A DNA stretch of 33,480 nucleotides from Thiopontia sp964415865 (GTDB lineage Bacteria > Pseudomonadota > Gammaproteobacteria > GCF-002020875), in NCBI GenBank assembly GCA_964415865.1, contig CAYQBY010000017.1, positions 1-33,480 of the forward strand, in the 5' to 3' direction. The notes under the pieces are model-generated. The model did no database searches, was not told the DNA's origin, and saw nothing but the letters and a program-made list of their open reading frames with translations. Shown here one piece after another: positions 1 to 7,552 of this stretch (the first letter of the stretch is position 1; each line of letters begins with the position of its first letter). Position numbers and translations under genes: made by a program.

Positions 1-27
1 GGGTCGTTCTGAGAAGTTGTGGTAGTT

Positions 28-966
28 TTAGTCAATCTGTTTAATGTTTTCCAGAAGTGACTGGTAGTTGGTGTTGAGTTGGGACTGTTCACCATCTGTT
101 AGTTCCATCTCTACAATCTTCTCGACACCGCCTGCACCAATTACACATGGTACACCTATGAAGCAGTTATCGATTCCGTACTCTCCATCACAACGTACAG
201 ATGAGGCAATCAGCCGTTTTTTGTTGTACAGATAGGCCTCAACCATCTCCATAATTGCTGAGGCAGGGCTTATGTAGGCGCTGCCTTGCCCCATTAGTTG
301 AACAATCTCGGTTCCGGCGTGGCGGGTACGTTCAACAATTTCTTCGATCTTCTCATCGGAGAGCAGGGTCTGGATTGGGATGCCACCAACAGTAGCTGTT
401 CTGGTCAGCGGGATCATTGAGGGACCATGTCCACCCATGACCATGCAGGAGACATCTTTGGCAGAGAAGCCGGTCTCCATGGCAATAAATAGACGAAAGC
501 GCCCGCTATCCAGTGCACCAGAGAGACCGATAACCCGATTCTTTGGAAATCCTGAATAGTGTTGAAAGGCCTGACACATGGTATCTACAGGGTTGGTGGA
601 GAGGACTACAAAGGCATTGGGTGCATGTGTAGCAACCTCTTTGGCAACAGATTTGATAACCTCAAGGTTGATATCAAGCAGGTCATTACGACTCATGCCA
701 GCCTTGCGCGGGATGCCGGCAGTTACGATTACAACCTCGGCATCGGAGATCTGGCTGTAGTCACTGGTTGCAGTGATCTCTACATCGACACCTGCGTGGG
801 GGCGTAGTGCCATAATATCCAGCGCCTTGCCCTTGATGGGATCTACTGCCTCAGGCAGGTCTACAATAACCACTTCGGCATGGTCTTTCTGGGTAATCAT
901 CAGGGCCAGTGCGGTTCCGATCTGGCCGCCTCCAACGAGGGCGATTTTTCTTGTCTGTAGGCTCAT
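28..966 (-). CDS. mdh: Malate dehydrogenase (NAD, LDH-like MDH3 type)
   Basis: A 312-residue cytosolic protein of normal family length that interconverts malate and oxaloacetate. It starts with the Rossmann motif VGGGQIGTA (11-19), and an acidic residue at the second strand end (VIVDLPE, D36) fits NAD use. IPRKAGMSRNDLL (85-97) carries the Arg residues typical of malate rather than lactate specificity. NPVD (125-128) supplies the catalytic Asp, and H180 in GGHG is the catalytic His. Odd: the usual GGHGD is GGHGP here (P182). It is the last gene of the long minus-strand cluster, 4 bp after the 63-aa gene, with a weak ribosome site, so it is probably translationally coupled. In this context it would run toward malate in a reductive TCA branch. 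The family call is firm; the direction is inferred. Confidence 0.95.
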   Translation of the reverse strand: MSLQTRKIALVGGGQIGTALALMITQKDHAEVVIVDLPEAVDPIKGKALDIMALRPHAGVDVEITATSDYSQISDAEVVIVTAGIPRKAGMSRNDLLDINLEVIKSVAKEVATHAPNAFVVLSTNPVDTMCQAFQHYSGFPKNRVIGLSGALDSGRFRLFIAMETGFSAKDVSCMVMGGHGPSMIPLTRTATVGGIPIQTLLSDEKIEEIVERTRHAGTEIVQLMGQGSAYISPASAIMEMVEAYLYNKKRLIASSVRCDGEYGIDNCFIGVPCVIGAGGVEKIVEMELTDGEQSQLNTNYQSLLENIKQID

Positions 967-970
967 ATAT

Positions 971-1162
971 CTATTTAGTGGTTGTGAATTTTGTTGTGTT
1001 TAGTGGTTTTTGGGTAGAGCAGCTATCTTTGCTGCCACAGGCACCACATCCTGGTTTGTATCCAAACTGTTGAGGGTCTCTTTTTTTAAGCCACTCCTGA
1101 AATAGCACCCAACCGACCAGCATAACAATCAGTGCGAGGATCGAGATAATGTAGCCGCTCAT
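971..1162 (-). CDS. Small Cys-rich single-pass membrane protein in the rnf operon
   Basis: A 63-residue protein with one hydrophobic helix (about 4-21), a basic stretch and a C-terminal Cys motif PGCGACGSKDSC (C39, C42, C48). The layout resembles two groups of small proteins: NqrM (DUF539), needed for maturation of the Rnf-related Na+-NQR, and FeoB-associated Cys-rich membrane proteins. It has only three cysteines, so neither assignment is secure. Its start overlaps the rnfA stop as ATGA (1159-1162), which indicates coupled translation with Rnf. I infer a role in iron or Fe-S delivery to the RnfA/RnfE pair, whose cysteines hold a membrane cluster. It occupies the place where rnfB stands in clostridial-type rnfCDGEAB operons. 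Confidence 0.7.
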   Translation of the reverse strand: MSGYIISILALIVMLVGWVLFQEWLKKRDPQQFGYKPGCGACGSKDSCSTQKPLNTTKFTTTK

Positions 1163-1752
1163 GAGCTGAATAGACCTGCAAAACCCATAAAGGCCATAGA
1201 CAAAATCCCTGCAATAATTAGATTGAATGCAGTGCCACGGATAAGGGTGGGAACATCAGAGAGTTCACTCTCTTCACGCAGGCCAGCCATAAGAAGCAGG
1301 GCCAGGGTAAATCCGCCACCAGCCCCAAGGGCAAAGATAATACTCTCGGCAAATCCATATTCACGATTGGTGGCAAAGATGGCGAGCCCAAGAATGGCAC
1401 AATTGGTAGTGATAAGTGGGAGGAATATTCCCAGTGAGCGGAATAGCGAGGGGCTAAGTTTTTTGATCAGCATCTCGATAAACTGTACGACGCTGGCGAT
1501 CACCACAATAAAACTGATCAGGCGTAGGTAGGGGGCATGGGGAAGTACGTAGGTGTTGAGTATCCAGGCGCAGATGGCAGTGATGATCAATACAAAGGTG
1601 GTGGCTAGACCCAATCTGTATGAGGTCTCCAGTTTGCCTGATACTCCCAGGAAGGGGCAGAGTCCGAGAAAGTAGGCGAGCACGAAGTTGTTGACCAACA
1701 AGGCACTGATAAAGATCCAGAGGAAGTGCTGCAGGGCGGCGTCTGTCATCAT
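1159..1752 (-). CDS. rnfA: Rnf complex membrane subunit RnfA
   Basis: A 197-residue, six-helix membrane protein of the RnfA/NqrE family, at the usual length. Hallmarks are NNFVLAYFLGLCPFLGVS (21-38, C32) and LPLITTNCAILG (111-122, C118). In characterised Rnf and NQR complexes these cysteines, with the matching pair in RnfE, hold an intramembrane Fe-S cluster that carries electrons across the bilayer. The start overlaps the rnfE stop (ATGA, 1749-1752) and the stop overlaps the next small gene. It works with RnfC, D, G, E and B as an ion-translocating NADH/ferredoxin oxidoreductase. Confidence 0.95.
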   Translation of the reverse strand: MMTDAALQHFLWIFISALLVNNFVLAYFLGLCPFLGVSGKLETSYRLGLATTFVLIITAICAWILNTYVLPHAPYLRLISFIVVIASVVQFIEMLIKKLSPSLFRSLGIFLPLITTNCAILGLAIFATNREYGFAESIIFALGAGGGFTLALLLMAGLREESELSDVPTLIRGTAFNLIIAGILSMAFMGFAGLFSS

Positions 1753-2402
1753 GATGCTCTCTCCTCAGCTGGTTGCAGAAGACGCATCTGTGCCTCTTTC
1801 CGTTTCTCTGTGACCCAGTTGAAGAAGAGGAGAATCAGTCCAAGGGTAAGGAATCCGCCAGGGGGTAGAATCATGATGATCCATGGCTCAAAGTTTGGTC
1901 CAAACAGGGAGATCCCAAATAGTGCCCCTTCACCCAGAATCTCGCGTACCCCACCAAGTGCCAGCAGGGCAAAAAGGAATCCACCCGCCATACCGACGGC
2001 ATCCATTACTGCAAAACGGACACTGTTGCGTGAGGCAAATGCCTCCTGACGCCCAAGAATAAGGCAGTTTGCGGTGATCAGGGGAATGAATGCCCCCAGC
2101 TCCTTGTGGATCTTGGGGAAGATTGCCAGCAAGGTATAGTCAATGATGGTTACAAAGGTGGCGATGATAATGATATAGCTGGAGATTCGAACCTGTTTAG
2201 GGATCCACTTGCGCATCAGGGATACCAACAGGCTGGAGCCGACCAGCACAAAGAAGGTGGCTAGCCCCATTGCCAGTGCATTGACCGCAGAATTGGTGAC
2301 TGCCAGCATGGGGCACATGCCAAGTACCTGGACGAAGACAGGATTGTCTCGCCAGATCCCTTTTAGCATCTCTTGGTATGCGCTCTCTGGTGTTCTGGCC
2401 AT
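1749..2402 (-). CDS. rnfE: Rnf complex membrane subunit RnfE
   Basis: A 217-residue integral membrane protein of the RnfE/NqrD family. It has FVQVLGMCPMLAVTNS (23-38, C30) and GAFIPLITANCLILGRQEAF (103-122, C113), the mirrored counterparts of the RnfA motifs that complete the intramembrane cluster site. Several hydrophobic helices cover most of the chain, with a charged C-terminal tail. The start overlaps the rnfG stop by one base (TAATG) and the stop overlaps the rnfA start. The spacing implies coordinated, stoichiometric synthesis of the Rnf membrane core. Confidence 0.95.
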   Translation of the reverse strand: MARTPESAYQEMLKGIWRDNPVFVQVLGMCPMLAVTNSAVNALAMGLATFFVLVGSSLLVSLMRKWIPKQVRISSYIIIIATFVTIIDYTLLAIFPKIHKELGAFIPLITANCLILGRQEAFASRNSVRFAVMDAVGMAGGFLFALLALGGVREILGEGALFGISLFGPNFEPWIIMILPPGGFLTLGLILLFFNWVTEKRKEAQMRLLQPAEERAS

Positions 2403-3091
2403 TATTGTGGGCTCCCTTTTGCGGTTAGCGGGATCCCATAAGTGGGTAGCTGGTTGATCCAGCGCTCATTACCCTCGTTAATAATACGTACCACTGCCTT
2501 GGAGGAGATGGTTGCACCTGTTATGGCATCAACCTCATTGGGTGCACTTTTCATCCCTTTCTTTACGGTGATGATCTTGGGATCGATCGTGAGGTTGGCA
2601 AAGTTGGATACAAATGACAGATCCTTGTATATCTTGTCACCAAGCCCTGGGGTTTCGCGGCTCTCCAGGATCTCCATGCCCACCACTTTGCGTGACTCTG
2701 GAATATATCCATAGAGAATACCGATGGTATCCTGAAAACCTGGCCCAGCACTTGGCAGAGCGTAACCTACAAACTCTCCATGCTGGTTGTATCCTCCGTA
2801 GAGGGTATTCTCATCCTTGCCTTTTTCGGTACGAAAGCGGATGCCATCTTTCTCCAGCTGGAATTTTTTCATCTCACTTACGCCGGGCAGGACTTTGAAG
2901 ACAGCCTCACGCAACTCCCGAGCCTTATTTTCAGTAATGGTTTGCAGAGTTGCTTCATAGACGGCAACGATGGCAATCCCTGATATAAGCCCGGCAATCG
3001 CCAGGGTCAATATCAATCTGGTAGAACTCGGTTCTGTATCAACCGGGGATGGAGTCTCATTCTCGTTATTCGGTCTCTGCTCTGATGTCAT
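2402..3091 (-). CDS. rnfG: Rnf complex flavoprotein RnfG
   Basis: A 229-residue protein starting at ATG 3091, preceded by GGGAGGAG; a longer reading frame upstream lies inside rnfD and lacks this ribosome site. A soluble N-terminal segment is followed by one membrane helix (about 26-47) and an FMN-binding periplasmic domain. The covalent flavin motif TGATISS (191-197) is intact, T194 being the expected phosphoester-linked threonine. It overlaps rnfD by 4 bp and rnfE by 1 bp. It relays electrons between RnfD and the RnfA/RnfE cluster. The hydrophilic N-terminal tail rich in Glu, Asn and Pro is not a distinct domain I recognise. Confidence 0.94.
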   Translation of the reverse strand: MTSEQRPNNENETPSPVDTEPSSTRLILTLAIAGLISGIAIVAVYEATLQTITENKARELREAVFKVLPGVSEMKKFQLEKDGIRFRTEKGKDENTLYGGYNQHGEFVGYALPSAGPGFQDTIGILYGYIPESRKVVGMEILESRETPGLGDKIYKDLSFVSNFANLTIDPKIITVKKGMKSAPNEVDAITGATISSKAVVRIINEGNERWINQLPTYGIPLTAKGSPQ

Positions 3092-4104
3092 GACCTGCTC
3101 CTCCCAAATACTCTGGGCTGAGTGTAGCGGTTGATGAGTGGGGTGGCAGCGTTCATGAAGAGGATGGCGTAGAGTATCCCCTCTGGCAATCCACCAAAGT
3201 TTCGAATTAGTACTACCAGGAATCCGACACCACAACCAAAGATCCATGCCCCCTTCGTGGTAACTGGTGAGGTCACAGGGTCTGTGGCCATATAGATTGC
3301 ACCAAGCATCATCCCGCCTGAGAATAGGGTGAAGTGAATGTCTGGAAAACGGGCAGGGTCAATCAGTTGCAGCAGCAGGGTAAAAGTTCCGGCGGAGAGG
3401 AAGATTGCCAGAGGTATTCTCCACTCGAGTGCCCGACGCAGTAGCAGGTAGACTCCTCCAACCATTAACAGCACTCCACTAGTCTCTCCCAGTGAGCCGG
3501 AGGTGTTGCCAAACATAAGAGAGAAAATAGGTGTGCCCGTCTGCTCAAATTTCATTAACCCAAGAGGTGTTGCGGCACTCATACCATCCATGGGAGGAGA
3601 CTGCATAAATGGAAGAGCAAAAGTGCTGGGGTGAAGATTGAAGAAACTATCCGGGCCAGCGGCAACATGCCATGTGGTCATGGCGATGGGGAAAGTTCCA
3701 AGTAAAAAGGCACGTCCCACGATTGCAGGGTTGAAGAGGTTGTTGCCAAGCCCTCCCCAGATGATTTTTCCTAGACCAATTGCAACCACACCACCAAGCC
3801 ACGCCATCCAGAGCGGTAGTGCAGGCGGCAGGGTCATTCCTAGCAATATTCCAGTAAGCAGGGCACTGCCATCACCAAGAGCAACCGTTCGGTTCTCTCT
3901 GGGGGTAAAAATCCACTCTGTCAGCAGTGCACCCATGGTGGTGACAACAACGACAAGCAGTGCGCTCAGGCCAAAGAACCAGAAACCGGCCAACAGTGCC
4001 GGTGATAGCGCCAGCAATACATCACGCATTGCTGTTGGTACAGTCAGCCCCTGTTTGACCAGAGGTGATGGTTGCAAGAGAAGTTCTGGATCGCTTTTGT
4101 TCAC
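3088..4104 (-). CDS. rnfD: Rnf complex flavin-bearing membrane subunit RnfD
   Basis: A 338-residue polytopic membrane protein of the RnfD/NqrB family. It contains the SAATP flavinylation motif (176-180, T179 the expected FMN-linked residue), GLGNNLFNPAIVGRAF (118-133) and TDPVTSPVT near the C-terminal third. Length and motifs fit a complete subunit. It overlaps rnfC by 4 bp upstream and rnfG by 4 bp downstream. RnfD is thought to contribute to ion translocation; whether Na+ or H+ is used cannot be told from the sequence alone. Confidence 0.95.
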   Translation of the reverse strand: MNKSDPELLLQPSPLVKQGLTVPTAMRDVLLALSPALLAGFWFFGLSALLVVVVTTMGALLTEWIFTPRENRTVALGDGSALLTGILLGMTLPPALPLWMAWLGGVVAIGLGKIIWGGLGNNLFNPAIVGRAFLLGTFPIAMTTWHVAAGPDSFFNLHPSTFALPFMQSPPMDGMSAATPLGLMKFEQTGTPIFSLMFGNTSGSLGETSGVLLMVGGVYLLLRRALEWRIPLAIFLSAGTFTLLLQLIDPARFPDIHFTLFSGGMMLGAIYMATDPVTSPVTTKGAWIFGCGVGFLVVLIRNFGGLPEGILYAILFMNAATPLINRYTQPRVFGRSRS

Positions 4105-5450
4105 GCTGCCTCCTCAATAGGGTGCTGGCGCATATTGTCTTTAGCGGTTCTGATCAGTTGTGCAATCGGGATATTGGATGGGCATGCAAAACTGCAGGCG
4201 CCACACTCAACACAGTCCATTACATGGTAATCAATAGTCTCCTCATAACGTCTGTTACGACTTAATAGTGCCAGGCGTGATGGGTTTAGAAAGTAGGGGC
4301 AGGCCTCCAGGCAGCGCCCACACCGAATACATGGATACTCGTGGGGTCTGGCTGTCTCTCTCTCGGTAAACGCAAGAATACCAGAGCTTCCCTTTAGAAC
4401 AGGAACATCCAGACTGGCTATAGGGAATCCCATCATGGGACCACCCATGATCACCTCTCTGGTTTTGTGGTTAAGGCCGCCGCAGAATTTAAGTACATCC
4501 CTTACCGGGGTTCCAAGCGGTACCATCAGGTTTGCCGGCTGATCAATTCCAGGACCAGAGACTGTAACCACCCGTTCTATTAACGGGGAACCGGTTGAAA
4601 AGAGGTCTGCAATTGCCACTACGGTTCCGGTGTTATTTACTGCAACCCCTATATCTCTTGGTAGTTGACCGGCTGGAACCTCCTTGTGGTAGACCGACTG
4701 AATCAACATTTTTTCGGCACCCTGAGGGTACTTTACCTCCAGCGGGGTGACGGTGACAGGCAGGTTAGGTCTTGTCGCAAGTGCCTCTTTGAGTTTGATG
4801 ATCGCTTCCGGTTTGTTTTTTTCTACCCCAATATTGGCTCGTTTGGCACCAAGTTTTTGCCGCAGAATCTCTGTTCCCTGTACCACCTTCTCTGGCTGTT
4901 CAACCATCAGACGGTGATCATTGGTAAGGAATGGCTCGCACTCTGCCCCATTTATCAGCAGATCATTGATCTCAACCCCATCTGGAATGGAGTATTTCAC
5001 ATGGCTGGGAAAGGCTGCCCCGCCCATCCCGACAATTCCTGCCTGTTGCACCAGCTCAATAAAATCATCCAGTGAGATGCTTTCCCATGATGGTGGTGGA
5101 GTGATCTCTATCCTTTGAGTGGAGAAGGGGTCGGCCTCAATAACAATGGCTGGTTTGAATGAGCCGTCCAGGGTGCGTTGTGGGCTAATCTCTTTTACTA
5201 CTCCAGTTACCGGGCTATGGAGTGCGGTAGAGATGAAACCACCTGGCTTGGCGATCATCTCTCCACGCCTGACCTCTTGTCCTTTTGTAACTACAGATAT
5301 TGCCGGTGCCCCGATATGTTGTCCCAGTGGCATCACATAACGGCTACCAAAAGGTACCCGCTGCACCGCAAGGTTTTCAGTCTGTCCCTTGTTATGGGCA
5401 GGATGAACACCATGTGCAAAGCTCTGTCTGAATAGTGAAAGGAGGCCCAT
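4101..5450 (-). CDS. rnfC: Rnf complex NADH-binding Fe-S/flavin subunit RnfC
   Basis: A 449-residue peripheral subunit containing an N-terminal barrel-sandwich region, a NuoF-like core (GIVGMGGAAFP near 140-150, NGAECEP) and two [4Fe-4S] motifs, CIRCGRCLEACP (374-385) and CVECGACSFACP (413-424). This is the compact form seen in many anaerobes, without the long Ala/Lys-rich C-terminal extension common in enterobacterial-type RnfC. It is the first gene of rnfCDGEA and lies 22 bp after sucD with only a weak ribosome site, so it probably shares the sucCD transcript. It would exchange electrons with NAD(H) at the cytoplasmic face. Confidence 0.95.
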   Translation of the reverse strand: MGLLSLFRQSFAHGVHPAHNKGQTENLAVQRVPFGSRYVMPLGQHIGAPAISVVTKGQEVRRGEMIAKPGGFISTALHSPVTGVVKEISPQRTLDGSFKPAIVIEADPFSTQRIEITPPPSWESISLDDFIELVQQAGIVGMGGAAFPSHVKYSIPDGVEINDLLINGAECEPFLTNDHRLMVEQPEKVVQGTEILRQKLGAKRANIGVEKNKPEAIIKLKEALATRPNLPVTVTPLEVKYPQGAEKMLIQSVYHKEVPAGQLPRDIGVAVNNTGTVVAIADLFSTGSPLIERVVTVSGPGIDQPANLMVPLGTPVRDVLKFCGGLNHKTREVIMGGPMMGFPIASLDVPVLKGSSGILAFTERETARPHEYPCIRCGRCLEACPYFLNPSRLALLSRNRRYEETIDYHVMDCVECGACSFACPSNIPIAQLIRTAKDNMRQHPIEEAA

Positions 5451-5472
5451 ATTATGGTTGTAGACGTGGTTG

Positions 5473-6348
5473 TTACGCGCCTAGCAGTTCCGCTATATGT
5501 TTACCGATTTCGGCAGGGGAGCGAGAGACTGTAACCCCAGCCACTTCAAGCGCACTGATCTTGTCGTCGGCAGTTCCCTTGCCACCAGAGATGATGGCCC
5601 CAGCATGTCCCATTCTGCGTCCTGGAGGGGCGGTAACCCCGGCAATATATGCTACAACCGGTTTGGTTACATTCTGGCGTATATACTCTGCAGCCTCTTC
5701 CTCTTTACTGCCACCAATCTCACCAACCAGCACAATGCCTTTGGTCTGTTCATCCTGCTGGAATAGCTCCAGGCAGTCGATAAAGTTCATGCCGTGGATG
5801 GGGTCACCACCAATGCCGATACAGGTGCTCTGTCCAAGACCTTCATTGGTGGTCTGAAAAACAGCCTCATAGGTGAGGGTTCCTGAGCGGGAGACTATGC
5901 CAATTGACCCCTCCTTATGAATGTTTCCTGGCATGATGCCAATCTTGCATGCTCCCGGGGTAATAATGCCTGGGCAGTTGGGACCGATAAGACGGGTGCC
6001 TGGATAGTCCTTGAGAAATGCCTTTACCTTGATCATGTCCTGCACAGGAATCCCCTCGGTAATACATACTATGGTCTTGATGCCACCGGAGGCGGCCTCA
6101 AAGATTGCGTCTGCCGCAAAAGCAGCAGGAACATAGATCATGGTGGCATCAGCACCGGTAGTCTCTACAGCATCTTTGACGGTATTGAATACAGGGCGGT
6201 CAAGATGACTCTGGCCGCCTTTCCCCGGGGTTACTCCTCCAACAATATTTGTTCCGTAGGCGATTGATTGCTCTGCATGGAATGTACCCTGTTTGCCTGT
6301 GAAGCCCTGGACTATGACACGAGTATCTTTATTAATTAATATGCTCAT
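5473..6348 (-). CDS. sucD: Succinyl-CoA synthetase alpha subunit
   Basis: A 291-residue subunit that binds CoA and carries the phosphohistidine. N-terminal VIVQGFTGKQGTFHAE is the CoA-binding Rossmann segment. GPNCPGIITPG and SRSGTLTYE are family signatures, and GHAGAI places the phosphorylated His at 248. It starts 2 bp after the sucC stop with a strong GGAGGAG site. With SucC it interconverts succinate and succinyl-CoA at the cost of a nucleoside triphosphate. Placed next to kor genes, it would feed succinyl-CoA to reductive carboxylation, although the reaction is reversible. Confidence 0.97.
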   Translation of the reverse strand: MSILINKDTRVIVQGFTGKQGTFHAEQSIAYGTNIVGGVTPGKGGQSHLDRPVFNTVKDAVETTGADATMIYVPAAFAADAIFEAASGGIKTIVCITEGIPVQDMIKVKAFLKDYPGTRLIGPNCPGIITPGACKIGIMPGNIHKEGSIGIVSRSGTLTYEAVFQTTNEGLGQSTCIGIGGDPIHGMNFIDCLELFQQDEQTKGIVLVGEIGGSKEEEAAEYIRQNVTKPVVAYIAGVTAPPGRRMGHAGAIISGGKGTADDKISALEVAGVTVSRSPAEIGKHIAELLGA

Positions 6349-6350
6349 CT

Positions 6351-7526
6351 CTATTCTCCTCCCTGGCTTGTAGTGGAGGCGACAGCTCTCTTTGCGGCCC
6401 CCGTTAATGTCTCTTCAACATCAATGTTTAGGCCACTGTTTTTCAGGAGCTCCATACCCTGAGGAGCATTGGTTCCCTCAAGGCGCACAATTACCGGTAT
6501 CTCTATGCCTACCTCTTTAACCGCAGAGATTATCCCTTCAGCGATTAGATCACAGCGGACAATACCGCCAAAGATGTTTACCAAAATCGCCTCTACCTTA
6601 GAGTCGCTAAGGATGAGCTTGAATGCGGCTGCCACCCGTTCTGCCGTGGTACCACCACCAACATCAAGAAAGTTTGCCGGATCACCTCCATGGAGTTTGA
6701 TCAAATCCATGGTGGCCATTGCCAGACCCGCACCATTGACCATGCATCCAATATTGCCATCCAGGGTTATGTAGTTTAGATCGTGTTTACTTGCCTCCAG
6801 CTCAGCCTCATCCTCCTGTGAAGGATCATGTAGCTCCTGTAGTTTTGGATGGCGATAAAGGGCGTTATCATCCAGATTAATTTTGGCATCAAGTGCCAGT
6901 AGCTCACCATCCGTCGTTACGATCAGAGGGTTGATCTCTACCAGGCTAAGGTCGTTATGGATGAATAGACGGTGCAGGGCGCTAACGATTTTTGTCAACA
7001 TCCCAATCTGTTTGCCCTCTAGCCCAAGCCCAAACGCCAATTGACGGCACTGATATGGTTGCAGGCCAGCTGCACTATGGGCGTGTACGGTAAGGATTTT
7101 CTCGGGGGTCTCGGCAGCAACCTGCTCGATATCCATGCCACCGGCGGCAGATGCCATATAGACAATCTGTTCACGGTCACGATCAACCAGGGCGCCAAGA
7201 TAGAGCTCTCTACTGATATCAAGAGTCTGTTCAATTAACACCTTCTGAATAGGTAGACCACGGCCATGGGTCTGAGGGGTAGTCAGGGTTCCACCCAACA
7301 TCTCATCACTGAAGGTAGTGAGCTCTGTAGTAGTTTTCGCTATCTTGACTCCACCAGCCTTGCCACGACCGCCGGCATGAACCTGTGCCTTGGCAACCCA
7401 GGCATCACCACCAATCTCTGTGGCCGCCTGCCCCACCTCAGCAATACGCTCGATGGTTTTTCCGGTGGGTACCGGTATTCCTACCTGAGAAAAAAGTTGT
7501 TTGGATTGGTATTCATGAAGGTTCAT
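6351..7526 (-). CDS. sucC: Succinyl-CoA synthetase beta subunit (ADP-forming type)
   Basis: A 391-residue protein with an N-terminal ATP-grasp fold (MNLHEYQSKQLF, VAKAQVHAGGRGKAGGVK) and a C-terminal CoA-ligase domain with DVGGGTTAERVAAAF and NIFGGIVRCDLIAEGI. Length is normal for the family. The ATG at 7526 is preceded by AAGGAA. It lies 26 bp downstream of the 1270-aa gene and directly before sucD. It provides the nucleotide-binding half of the enzyme linking succinate and succinyl-CoA, between the fumarate reductase and KorAB steps encoded nearby. Confidence 0.97.
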   Translation of the reverse strand: MNLHEYQSKQLFSQVGIPVPTGKTIERIAEVGQAATEIGGDAWVAKAQVHAGGRGKAGGVKIAKTTTELTTFSDEMLGGTLTTPQTHGRGLPIQKVLIEQTLDISRELYLGALVDRDREQIVYMASAAGGMDIEQVAAETPEKILTVHAHSAAGLQPYQCRQLAFGLGLEGKQIGMLTKIVSALHRLFIHNDLSLVEINPLIVTTDGELLALDAKINLDDNALYRHPKLQELHDPSQEDEAELEASKHDLNYITLDGNIGCMVNGAGLAMATMDLIKLHGGDPANFLDVGGGTTAERVAAAFKLILSDSKVEAILVNIFGGIVRCDLIAEGIISAVKEVGIEIPVIVRLEGTNAPQGMELLKNSGLNIDVEETLTGAAKRAVASTTSQGGE

Positions 7527-7552
7527 TAATTACGTTCCTTGTAATTGCTAAT

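Noticed and set aside
1223..1531. Long opposite-strand frames across the left half, such as this one inside rnfA
   Set aside because: They mirror real genes, have no ribosome sites or recognisable domains, and show the skewed composition of antisense frames.
3092..3247. N-terminal extension of RnfG by 52 residues
   Set aside because: It lies within the rnfD coding region; ATG 3091 has a strong ribosome site and gives the expected domain layout.
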